The translations under genes were made by a program, and so were the position numbers. Under the pieces are notes generated by a model that did not search any database, was not told the DNA's origin, and worked only from the letters and a program-made list of their open reading frames with translations. Positions 52,347 through 60,933 of a stretch of 64,000 nt of DNA are shown piece by piece (within the stretch, counting starts at the first letter, position 1; the number at the start of each line of letters is the position of its first letter). Source of the DNA: a candidate division KSB1 bacterium (GTDB lineage: Bacteria; Zhuqueibacterota; Zhuqueibacteria; Zhuqueibacterales; Zhuqueibacteraceae); NCBI GenBank assembly GCA_034506255.1, contig JAPDPX010000002.1, positions 382,971 through 446,970 of the forward strand, given 5' to 3'.

Positions 52347-53586
52347 AGCGTATGGCCTGCACTGGATCGAGAGTGGCGGCACGCAACGCAGGGTAGATGG
52401 TCGCCGTGAAGGACAGCACAATGGCGGCCAGCCCCACCGCGGCAAAATCAAGCGGGCGCATCAAAATCGGCAGCGCATTGATGATGTAGACATCCGCGGG
52501 CAGCGAGAAGAATTTCCATTTGAGCTGGCTCCAGCACAGCAGATAGCCGAGCGTCAAGCCGGTGGCGGTGCCGATCACGCCGGCCACCAGCCCCTGCAGC
52601 ATGAAGATGCGCATCACACTTTGATTGGTGGCGCCCATGCTCTTGAGAATGCCGATTTCCCTGGTTTTTTCCAGCACCACCATGATCAGGCTGCTGACGA
52701 TGTTGAAGGCCGCCACGATGATGATCAGCGACAGAATGATGAATGCAATCCATTTCTCGAATTGCATCCAGGAGAACAGGTTTTTGTTGACCTCGAACCA
52801 GGTCTCAGTGTTGTAGGGGTATTTCAAGCGGCTTTCGATCAAGCCGGCGACCTCGTCGGCCAGGTCCATGTCCTCCAGCTTCAGTTGCAGGCCGGTCACC
52901 TTGTTGCCCAGTTCGAACAGCTTTTGCGCCTCGGGAATGCCGATGAAGGCGCAATTGGAATCATATTCGAAGATTCCGGTTTCGAAGTAGCCGGCGACGC
53001 GAAACTGCAGGGCGCGGGGCATGGCGCCGAAGCCGCTCACATTCAAACCCGCGGCAGAAAGCAGGGTTACTTTGTCGCCCGGACCGACCTCCAGCCGGTC
53101 CGCCAGCGAATAACCCAGAAGAATGCCGGGCAGCGGCCGCTCGCCCTCCTTGTCAATCAGGCCGAGGTCGAGTGTGCCGTAGTTGACATTCTTGACCAGG
53201 TCGGTCACCAGCGATTCGCGTTTGGGGTCGATACCCTTGATGATGATGCCTTCCTTGCGATCCTGGCCCTGCGCCAAAATCAGGGCCTTGTTGAAGACAT
53301 AGGGCGAGGCCGCGACGATATGCGGCAGATCCTTGATTTTTTCCTCGACGGCGCGGTAATCGCTCAAACCCTGGTCATGGAAAGTCTTGACTTTGATATG
53401 AGCGTCGAAGCCAATGATGCGCGAGCGCACCTCGCTTTCGAAACCGTTCATCACCGAAAGCACGATCACCAGCGCGGCGGTGCCGATGGCCACGCCGGCA
53501 ATCGAGATGTAGGTGATCAACGAGATGAATTTGACCTGGCGTTTCGAGCGCAGATAGCGCCGTGCGATGAACAGTTCGTAAAACAT
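52339..53586 (-). CDS. lolC: LolC/LolE-family lipoprotein-releasing permease
   Basis: The 415-residue protein has the LolC/E layout: a first helix at residues about 20-48 (LITYISIAGVAIGTAALVIVLSV), a large periplasmic domain (about 50-270) and three C-terminal helices at about 275-300, 320-350 and 370-395. Family words present are MNGFESEVRSRI, ILKSMGATNQSVMRIFMLQG and ATLDPVQAIRYE. Only one permease is present, so it may work as a homodimer (LolF-like). It overlaps lolD. Confidence 0.92.
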   Translation of the reverse strand: MFYELFIARRYLRSKRQVKFISLITYISIAGVAIGTAALVIVLSVMNGFESEVRSRIIGFDAHIKVKTFHDQGLSDYRAVEEKIKDLPHIVAASPYVFNKALILAQGQDRKEGIIIKGIDPKRESLVTDLVKNVNYGTLDLGLIDKEGERPLPGILLGYSLADRLEVGPGDKVTLLSAAGLNVSGFGAMPRALQFRVAGYFETGIFEYDSNCAFIGIPEAQKLFELGNKVTGLQLKLEDMDLADEVAGLIESRLKYPYNTETWFEVNKNLFSWMQFEKWIAFIILSLIIIVAAFNIVSSLIMVVLEKTREIGILKSMGATNQSVMRIFMLQGLVAGVIGTATGLTLGYLLCWSQLKWKFFSLPADVYIINALPILMRPLDFAAVGLAAIVLSFTATIYPALRAATLDPVQAIRYE

Positions 53587-53673
53587 GCTGGCTGGTTTGC
53601 AATGATCCTGCAGTGGAAAAACTCGTCTGATGCTTTCTTGCCCGGGGTTCGACCGGCCGGCGCCCGGCGGAAT

Positions 53674-55212
53674 CTACCTCTCCGGGCGCATCTGCGGAAA
53701 CAGCAGCACGTCCCGGATCGAAGGCTGGTCGGTGAAGATCATGACCAGCCGGTCGATGCCGACGCCCAGGCCGGTGGTGGGCGGCATGCCGTACTCCAGC
53801 GCGCGCAGGAAATCCTCATCGAGTTGTTGTGCCTCCTCGTCACCGGCCTCCAGCAGGCGCTTCTGCTCCAGGAAACGCTCGCGCTGATCGATAGGGTCGT
53901 TCAATTCCGTGAAGGCGTTGCCGACCTCCTTGCCGGCCAGAAACGGCTCGAAGCGCTCCACCAGGCCGGGCTTGCTGCGATGGCGCTTGGCCAGCGGCGA
54001 GAGGGCAAGCGGATAATCGGTAATGAACACCGGCTGGATCAGCTTGGGCTCGACCTTCTCGCCGAAAATGGCATCGATGATCTTGCCTTCCCCCATGCTG
54101 GCATCGACGGCAACGCCCAGCTTGTGCGCAATGGTGCGCAGCTCGTCCAGGCTTTTGCCGAACAGCGCATAACCGGTCTCCTTTGCGATGGCATCGAGCA
54201 TCGGAATCCGTGGCCAGGGCGGGGTGAGATCAATGTCCTGGCCTTGATAGGTGATGCGGCAGCCGCCGGTCAGATCCCGTGCGATTTTGCAGAACATTTC
54301 CTCGACCAAATTCGCCATGAAATGGTAATCCTGGTAGGCGATGTAGAGTTCCATCATGGTGAATTCGGGATTGTGGAAGCGGTCCATGCCCTCGTTGCGG
54401 AAATCCTTGGCGAATTCGAAGACGCCTTCGAAGCCGCCCACGATCAGACGTTTCAAATAGAGCTCGTTGGCGATGCGCAGATACAGGGTCATGTCCAGCG
54501 CGTTGTGGTGCGTAATAAAGGGGCGCGCCGAAGCACCGCCGTAAAGCGGCTGCAAGATGGGGGTTTCCACCTCGAGATAACCCCGGCCGGTAAGATATTC
54601 CCGCATGCTGGCAATGATGCGGCTGCGCTTGATGAACACCTCCCGCACCTGCGGGTTGACCGCCAGGTCGGCGTAGCGCTGGCGGTAACGAAACTCCTTG
54701 TCGGCCAGGGCATCGAAGACCATGCGTTCGCCGCCCGTCACCTTTTCTTTGGCAATCGGCAGGGGCCGCAGGGATTTCGCCAGCAGTTTGAAGCGGTCCG
54801 CCTGCACGGTGATTTCACCGGTGCGTGTCTTCACCACCTTGCCGGCCACGCCGATGATGTCGCCCAAATCCAGCAGGGGCACCAGGCGGTAGTTCTCCGC
54901 TCCGATCAAGTCTTGTTTGAGATAGAACTGCAGCCGGCCACTGGCATCCTCCAGGTGGCCGAAGGTGGCCTTGCCCATCGGCCGCAGCGCCATGATGCGG
55001 CCGCCAATCGTCACCTCTTTTTCGAACAGGGCCTCGAAGTTGTTTTTGATCTCCGCGGTGAGATGACTGCGTTGGAATTCGTGCGGAAAGGGATCGATGC
55101 CCAGTGCCTTGATTTGTTCGAATTTTTCACGGCGTGCCCGCAAAACCGTGCTGAGGTCTTCAGCGCTTTGCCGCTCCCGCTCCTGATGACTGTGGTCTTG
55201 AATGTCGTTCAT
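53674..55212 (-). CDS. lysS: Lysyl-tRNA synthetase, class II
   Basis: The 512-residue enzyme charges tRNA-Lys. It has an OB-fold anticodon domain at residues about 70-180 (VTIGGRIMALRPMGKATF) and a class II core: RGYLEVETPILQP (motif 1), FRNEGMDRFHNPEFTMMELY (motif 2) and GLGVGIDRLVMIF (motif 3). ATG 55212 matches the usual N-terminus; upstream frame residues are not conserved. It lies 92 bases past the alr stop, and lolC/E starts 87 bases further on. This fits a co-transcribed prfB-alr-lysS-lol group. Confidence 0.95.
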   Translation of the reverse strand: MNDIQDHSHQERERQSAEDLSTVLRARREKFEQIKALGIDPFPHEFQRSHLTAEIKNNFEALFEKEVTIGGRIMALRPMGKATFGHLEDASGRLQFYLKQDLIGAENYRLVPLLDLGDIIGVAGKVVKTRTGEITVQADRFKLLAKSLRPLPIAKEKVTGGERMVFDALADKEFRYRQRYADLAVNPQVREVFIKRSRIIASMREYLTGRGYLEVETPILQPLYGGASARPFITHHNALDMTLYLRIANELYLKRLIVGGFEGVFEFAKDFRNEGMDRFHNPEFTMMELYIAYQDYHFMANLVEEMFCKIARDLTGGCRITYQGQDIDLTPPWPRIPMLDAIAKETGYALFGKSLDELRTIAHKLGVAVDASMGEGKIIDAIFGEKVEPKLIQPVFITDYPLALSPLAKRHRSKPGLVERFEPFLAGKEVGNAFTELNDPIDQRERFLEQKRLLEAGDEEAQQLDEDFLRALEYGMPPTTGLGVGIDRLVMIFTDQPSIRDVLLFPQMRPER

Positions 55213-55304
55213 AAAGTCCGTGTTGATTTTTTCCCGTGGTGGCTTTTTGCGGTTTCCCCCCCCCAACCGTTTGCCAGCTCGGTTTGATCCTTGGTCAATA
55301 AAAT

Positions 55305-56513
55305 TCACGTGGGCGTGTCCAGCGCCTCCGCGAGACCGGTATAGCGACGGGGTACGCGTTTGGAGATGTTGCAGGTGACTTCGTAGGGAATCGTGCCCAA
55401 GCGTTCGCACCATTCGTAGATCGTGATTTCATCCCCGCCCTGCGGGCCCAGGAGGACGACTTCTTCGCCGCGGCGGATATCCGCCGCTTCGCCCAAGTCG
55501 ACGATGATTTGATCCATGCACACCCGCCCGACCACCGGGCAGCGCCGGCCTGCCACCAGCACCTCCATATTATTGGAGAAACGGCGGTTGAAACCGTCGG
55601 CATAGCCGATGGGAATCGTCGCCAGAAAAGACGGCCGGCGGGTTTGAAAGGTTCGGCCATAGCTCACCGGGAAGTGCGCCGGCACGTGTTTGACCTGAAG
55701 CACTTGTGAACGCAGGCGCATGGCCGGCTGCAACGCGATCGCTTCGGAAGTTTCCCGGCTGGGATAGTAACCGTACATGATCACGCCGGCACGCACCATG
55801 TTGAAATAGGCTTCCGGCAGGTCGAGAATCGCGCCGCTGTTGGCCGCGTGGATCCATTGCGGTGAAATGCCGCGCTCCCGCAGACGCGTGACCGTGGCGC
55901 GAAAGGCGGCGAGCTGCTGCCGCGCATACGTTTTATCGGCCTCATCGCTGGTGGCGAGATGCGTGTAGAGGCCGGCCAGCGCCACTCCCGGCAGGCCCGC
56001 AAGGCGGAGCACAAATTCCACCGGGTCGTCCAGCACGCCCACCCGCCCCATGCCGGTGTCGATTTTGACCTGCACGGTCGCGACCGTGCCGAGCGCTTGG
56101 GCGCGCCGGGAGATGATTTGCGCGAGATCGAAGTCATAAACCGTCATCATCAGATCGTGATGCAGAAAAACCTCGATCTGCTGCTCGAACAGGCCGCCAA
56201 ACACCAGTACCGGCACGCGGATGCCATGCTGGCGCAGCACGATGCCCTCCTCGGGCAGGGCCACACCAAGCTGACAGGCGCCGGCACGCAATGCAGCGTG
56301 TGCCACCGGCAGGCTGCCGTGGCCATAACCGTCGGCTTTGACCACGGCCATAACCGCCGCCGGATGCACGCGGCTGCAGATGCGGCGCATGTTGGCTGCC
56401 ACCGCCTGCAGGTCGATATCCGCAACGGTTGGCCGTTGGCGGGCAAAGGGTTCACGTGGGGGAAAGTCGACCGCGGCACGGCCGGCAGGCCAGGTAGGCA
56501 GCTTACCCATCAT
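55305..56513 (-). CDS. alr: Alanine racemase
   Basis: The 402-residue PLP enzyme makes D-alanine for peptidoglycan. Lys59 in VVKADGYGHG binds the cofactor, IDTGMGRVG and HAANSGAIL are family words, and the C-terminal beta domain contains GRVCMDQIIVDLG with the expected catalytic region. Two ATGs (56513, 56510) start it; the first is used. It follows prfB by 82 bases. Confidence 0.94.
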   Translation of the reverse strand: MMGKLPTWPAGRAAVDFPPREPFARQRPTVADIDLQAVAANMRRICSRVHPAAVMAVVKADGYGHGSLPVAHAALRAGACQLGVALPEEGIVLRQHGIRVPVLVFGGLFEQQIEVFLHHDLMMTVYDFDLAQIISRRAQALGTVATVQVKIDTGMGRVGVLDDPVEFVLRLAGLPGVALAGLYTHLATSDEADKTYARQQLAAFRATVTRLRERGISPQWIHAANSGAILDLPEAYFNMVRAGVIMYGYYPSRETSEAIALQPAMRLRSQVLQVKHVPAHFPVSYGRTFQTRRPSFLATIPIGYADGFNRRFSNNMEVLVAGRRCPVVGRVCMDQIIVDLGEAADIRRGEEVVLLGPQGGDEITIYEWCERLGTIPYEVTCNISKRVPRRYTGLAEALDTPT

Positions 56514-56595
56514 GAGACTTTCGCTGGTGAGAAAATATCATCAGCCGCGGTGGTTGCTGCAGAAGGATACTCCGCGATGGTCTCCACTGGGACAA

Positions 56596-57742
56596 CTAAT
56601 CTTCGATTTCCAGCTCTTCCAGCAACTCGGCGCCGCCCTTCTTGTTGGCGCGCATGCCCATCAGATAGGCCTTGATGAACTCGTCCAGATCCCCGTCCAT
56701 CACCGCCTGGACATTGCCGGTGCTCACGCCCGTGCGATGATCCTTGACCAGGTTGTAGGGATGAAAGACGTAGGAGCGAATCTGGCTGCCCCAGGCAATG
56801 TCCTTCTTGTTTTTTTCCAGCTCGCTGAATTTGGATTTCTCCTGCTCCAGCTTGAGCTGATAGAGCTTCGCCATGAGCAGCTTCATCGCCATGTCACGGT
56901 TGCGAATCTGGCTGCGTTCATTTTGGCACTGCACCACGATGCCGGTGGGCACGTGGGTGATGCGCACCGCCGACGAGGTTTTGTTGACATGCTGGCCGCC
57001 CGCGCCGCTGGCACGATAGGTGTCGATGCGCAGGTCTTTCTCCTCGATTTTGATGTCAACGTTGTTTTCCACCACCGGCAGCACGAACACCGAGGCAAAG
57101 GAAGTGTGCCGGCGTTTGTTGGCGTCGAACGGCGAGATGCGCACCAGGCGATGCACCCCGGCCTCCGCCTTGAGATAGCCATAGGCATATGGCCCGGTCA
57201 CCTCGATGGTGGCATCTTTCAGGCCGGCTTCCTCTCCCGCCTGCAGGTCGATGACTTCGTACTTGAAGCCTTTGCGTTCGATCCAGCGCAGATACATGCG
57301 GTAGAGCATCTGCGTCCAGTCCTGGCTCTCGGTGCCGCCGGCGCCCGGGTGCAGCGTCAGGATGGCGTTGTTGGCGTCGTGTTCCCCCGAGAGCATGTTG
57401 CGAAACTCCAGCGCCGCCACTGCCTTCTCGAAAGCGTCCAGCTCCTTCTCGGCCTCCAGGAAAACGCTTTCGTCGCGCGCCTCCTCGGCCAATTCCAGCA
57501 TGACGGCGGCGTCCTGACGTTTGCGCTCGACTTCCTGCCAGGCGCTGACCCACTCCCGCCGTGCCGCAAGCTCGCGCATTACCGCCTGTGCGCGCTCGTT
57601 GTCGTTCCAAAAATCCGGCGCGCTGCTCTTCTTTTCGAGCTCCTCAATCTCTTTCTCTTTTTTGGGAATTTCAAAGACTGTCCCGCAGGTAAACAACCCG
57701 CTGGGACATTTCCTTGAGTCTGGTGTGCAAATCTTCACGCAT
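56596..57742 (-). CDS. prfB: Peptide chain release factor 2 with programmed +1 frameshift
   Basis: RF2 ends translation at UGA and UAA. The gene is read in two frames: 23 codons from ATG 57742 ([14 protein letters not shown] ... RDSL) reach an in-frame TGA in CTT TGA A. A +1 shift then continues [15 protein letters not shown] to the stop at 56596, about 381 residues in all. The GGQ motif ([16 protein letters not shown]) is intact. The site matches the known autoregulation of prfB: low RF2 favours the shift. The usual upstream anti-Shine-Dalgarno-binding AGGGGG is only weakly represented (GCGGGA). Confidence 0.95.
57671..57676 (-). promoter_or_regulatory. prfB programmed frameshift site
   Basis: The minus-strand word CTTTGA holds the slippery leucine codon and the in-frame UGA. 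Ribosomes that pause at the UGA move one base forward to read GAA. Confidence 0.9.
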
Positions 57743-59471
57743 GAGTCTTGTTTCCTTGATGATGATAAATTTTGAACCGCTGCGAATATAGCAGAAATCG
57801 CCTAGAGATGCAAGCAGGCTTTTACCCAGGCCGTCCGGCGCAAGCATTTCAGATGACAATCACAACACATGAATGAGCGTCATTTGCGCCGCGGTCGGCA
57901 GGCAGAAAACCTGAAGGCGAACGGTGATTCTTTTCTGGTATGGAAGGTAAGACAGGAGGCGCACACAGCACGTTCTCGCGTGCTGGGATAAGAATGATCC
58001 TCTCCGGGCGCTGCTTCCGGACTAAAACTTGTCCGGCAGCATGCGAGGGCCGTGGTTGCCTGACAACGCGCCGCAACCCGAGTAGGGAACGCCATTCCTA
58101 GGCTCGTGGCGGATTGCTGCCATGCCAGGTCGCGATGCTGCCGGACTGGGGGAGGGAGGAAGGTGGGGGAGTATTTCAAATTTCCTATCAGCTTGACTAT
58201 GTCTATGTCATAGCGCGGTCATCGCCGCAACCAAATCTTTTAACCGTGAAGCCGCAAAGCGCGCGAAGGATCTCTTTGTGTTCTTCATGCTTTTGCGATC
58301 AATCATGCGTTGTGATTATTCATCATTCGCTGTATGCCTGCCCTCATCAATTTGACGTTCCAGTTTGGGCACACCGGCTCAGCCAAGTTTGAAACGTTTT
58401 TGGACAGTCTTTTGCCGATGAGAACATGACAATTCAGCCACGGCTCGGCTGTGGTTTGCGGATTGGACCCTCGTAAAGTCTCATGCAAAGGCCAAACCGC
58501 TGCTGACCTCATCAGATGAACGGTTGCGTAAAAACAACCACACCCGTGTTGAGGGCGCAGCACTGGTTTTGGGCGTGCTGTCACCTGCCGTCCAACAGCC
58601 GGCGCCGGGCGGGATTCTCTGGATGCTTGCCGGCACTGCATGAATGGGCAGGGAGGAACCTGCTGCTTTGCAAACGAAGTGCGCAGGTTGCATGAGCCGA
58701 AAAAACACTCAGGCGCCACGCCAAACAACCTCGCGCGGTTGGGCAGCGAGCGACCGCGAACGCAGGCCGAAGGTCGGTGTGCCGTCTGGCTTGAGGGCAG
58801 GCTTGTTCGTGGTGCTTGTTGATCAGCGTGTTCCCGGAGTGCCGGTGTTTGCCCACAGCCGGGTCGCGATCAGCTTGGAGGCCAGTTTCCATCTGAATTG
58901 GCACCGAAGTGACCCAAGCCATGGGGAACGCAGATCGGACTGTTGATCCCTTGGTAGCGTGTGGAGTAGCGTAGGCCTCACTGTCTGAGGACAAGATGAG
59001 GTCTGCGCTACGTCCCCACGCGTGACTGAGTCATTACTTTGACCGTGGCGCTCATTTGCCCAGCGGGTGTTGCATGAAAAATTGCGCAGGCAAAGTTGTC
59101 ATCACTTGCGCCAGGATTAAACCATTGATTCGCATTAATAGAGCGTTACCCTGATTTGGGGGAGCGGCTCTCAAGAGGTCATGTACGCGAATCTCATGGA
59201 AGATCAGGCAACCTGCCGGGATTTTCACAAGAGCTTTGGGAATGACAGTGGGGGCGGATATACCTGCAAAGCAATAGCACATGAGTTTTTGTCGCCTTGC
59301 TTGCGATTGGTGCCCTCGAGTGTCACCCAGAAAGACTCCCGGAAAGCCTCGGCGAGCTGTTCAAACCCTCACAGGATTTCGTCCAAATCACGGCCCGGCA
59401 CCGCGTTTTTTACAAAATTCGCCGGAATGACATGGCGCGGCACCAGGCAAATGCCCCGGGATAACTGCACA
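57743..59471. other. Long intergenic region (1.7 kb), no supported gene
   Basis: The largest gene-free stretch. Short frames on both strands lack family resemblance and codon structure. It contains an imperfect hairpin near 58009-58039 (CCGGAC/GTCCGG core), a degenerate AACCGTGAAGCCGC repeat near 58242, a CCACGGC-type hairpin at 58438-58455 and the palindrome at 58966-59011. It may be decayed DNA or contain an unrecognised RNA; nothing decides this by eye. Confidence 0.45.
58966..59011. repeat. GTAGCGTAG palindromic repeat with extended arms
   Basis: GTAGCGTAGGCCTCA and TGAGGTCTGCGCTAC form nearly complementary arms, and the pairing extends outward with mismatches into GTGTGGA and TCCCCAC. 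It belongs to the same family as 31437-31482. Confidence 0.6.
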
Positions 59472-60095
59472 CTAGTGCACATTTTCGCGAATCAAAGCCA
59501 CCACTTTGCCTTGAATCGACCATGCCTGGTTCAGCGGGATCGGGGCATAGGCGTTGTTTTCGGGTTTGAGAAACACTTCATTGCCATTGCTGACAAAACG
59601 CTTGACCGTGGCTTCTTCGCCGGTGAGTGCCACCACAATATCACCATTGCGCGCCTGATTGGTCGAGCGCACGATCACGAGATCGCCCTCATAAATGCCA
59701 GCGTCGATCATGCTGTCACCCTGAACGCGCAGCGCGAAATATTCCGAGCCGTCGCTGGTCAGGTAATCCGGCACCGGCACGTAGCGCTCGACGTTTTCCT
59801 GCGCGAGAATGGGCATGCCTGCCGCGATGCGGCCGAGCACCGGAACGTTGTCCGCGTGAGTCTGGTTGGGCAAGCCCATCGGGTGCAGCACTGTGATGCT
59901 GCGCGCGGCACCGCCGCCGTGCTTGGCAATATAGCCTTTCGCCTCCAAGGCCGCCAGATGTTTGAAGATTGCATTCTTCGAGCGAATGCCCAACTCATCC
60001 GCTAGCTCTTGCATGGTGGGCGGAAATCCGCGTTTCTTCACGTCGCGCGCGATCAGCTCGAGAATGAGCTTCTGCTTCTCCGTGAGTTTTTTCAT
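59472..60095 (-). CDS. lexA: LexA repressor
   Basis: The 207-residue SOS repressor has an N-terminal winged helix (KQKLILELIARD, PPTMQELADELG, KNAIFKHLAALEAKG). Its C-terminal peptidase half contains the self-cleavage bond Ala92-Gly93 (GRIAAGMPILA), Ser128 in VQGDSMIDAG and Lys165 in EATVKRF. RecA stimulates cleavage after DNA damage, relieving repression. ATG 60095 has GGAG upstream and is preferred over the upstream in-frame start at 60149. A strong promoter at 60290-60318 overlaps an inverted repeat, a likely autoregulatory site. Confidence 0.95.
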   Translation of the reverse strand: MKKLTEKQKLILELIARDVKKRGFPPTMQELADELGIRSKNAIFKHLAALEAKGYIAKHGGGAARSITVLHPMGLPNQTHADNVPVLGRIAAGMPILAQENVERYVPVPDYLTSDGSEYFALRVQGDSMIDAGIYEGDLVIVRSTNQARNGDIVVALTGEEATVKRFVSNGNEVFLKPENNAYAPIPLNQAWSIQGKVVALIRENVH

Positions 60096-60289
60096 GACAC
60101 ATGCTCCAGGTTTTTGGTGAGATCTCCGGCATGTCAGGCGCTCAGGCATGTGGCATACCCCTCGCCGCGAGCGCTGTTTGCCGATCTCCAGTTCCAGCCA
60201 CCTTATCTCCCACTGTGGAGCCCTGCTTTAAATGGTGCACCTGTCATTCTCGCAAAATGGCTCACACAAGTGCCTTGGTGTTCACTGAT

Positions 60290-60318
60290 ATTATAATCAC
60301 CGGTGAACGTATTGTCAA
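60290..60318 (-). promoter_or_regulatory. Consensus sigma70 promoter and putative operator of lexA
   Basis: On the minus strand TTGACA (60318-60313) and TATAAT (60295-60290) both match consensus with a 17-base spacer. The spacer contains the perfect palindrome TCACCGGTGA (60297-60306). A wider imperfect inverted repeat with GTTCAC and GTGAAC ends spans 60280-60308. A repressor bound there would cover both promoter boxes. It fits neither the CTGT-N8-ACAG nor the GAAC-N4-GTTC type. Confidence 0.75.
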
Positions 60319-60732
60319 GACATTTTTTTAAAAATTTCAACTTTTTTTTCCAGTTCGACCACAAGTGTGCACCCTGCAAGTGTCCGCCAGTTGCTCGAGC
60401 AGGTTGCAGTTTAAATCGTTGCGACTCATCATCAGTGCGACGGGCGTGTCACTGCAATTTGCAGATCAATCGTTTGAAGAGTGTCGGAGATTTCAGCGCG
60501 TGGCTTCTGCCCAAGCACTGGGAAAGTCCTGATAGTGGAAATAGCTCTTGTGTGCTGTGGGGCACCTCGCGTGATTGACAACAAAGTTTCTCCCAAATAA
60601 AAATGATGCTGATGTCGTGAATACACGGTCTGCCGCAGGGATGCCACACTCAGCAAGCCTCATGGATAAAAGGTGGTGAAGTCGACGGCAGACTTGCGGG
60701 CAATGCTTTGCCAGGAGTTGGCCCCGGCCGGG

Positions 60733-60761
60733 TTGACTTTTCCTTCAAGCCGGTCTATATT
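60733..60761 (+). promoter_or_regulatory. Sigma70-type promoter of the SpoIIE-like phosphatase
   Basis: TTGACT (60733-60738) and TATATT (60756-60761) are 17 bases apart, 172 bases before ATG 60934. This supports the start at 60934. Confidence 0.6.
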
Positions 60762-60933
60762 GCCGACCTGTGTGCAGCTCCTGGCACTGCCGGAGAAGAT
60801 GAGCGTGCGCGGCATGAGGCAATCATGGGCACGTGCATCGCGACCCATTGTTGTTGCAATTCCGGCTGAACTGACGCGCAGCAACTTTGCCTTACGCCGT
60901 CCAGATTTCCCATCTCCAACCACTCAGCCACCT

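Larger units (their letters stand above)
60096..60933. other. Divergent regulatory region between lexA and phosphatase gene
   Basis: The 838 bases contain the lexA promoter (60290-60318) and the phosphatase promoter (60733-60761). An open frame reaches back to 60673 in the phosphatase frame, but the promoter lies inside it, so I treat it as non-coding. Between the promoters nothing else is recognised. The lexA leader is about 190 bases long. Confidence 0.55.

Noticed and set aside
60673-60933. N-terminal extension of the phosphatase gene
   Set aside because: The frame is open, but a good promoter lies inside it and the encoded residues look non-coding; ATG 60934 directly precedes the first membrane helix.
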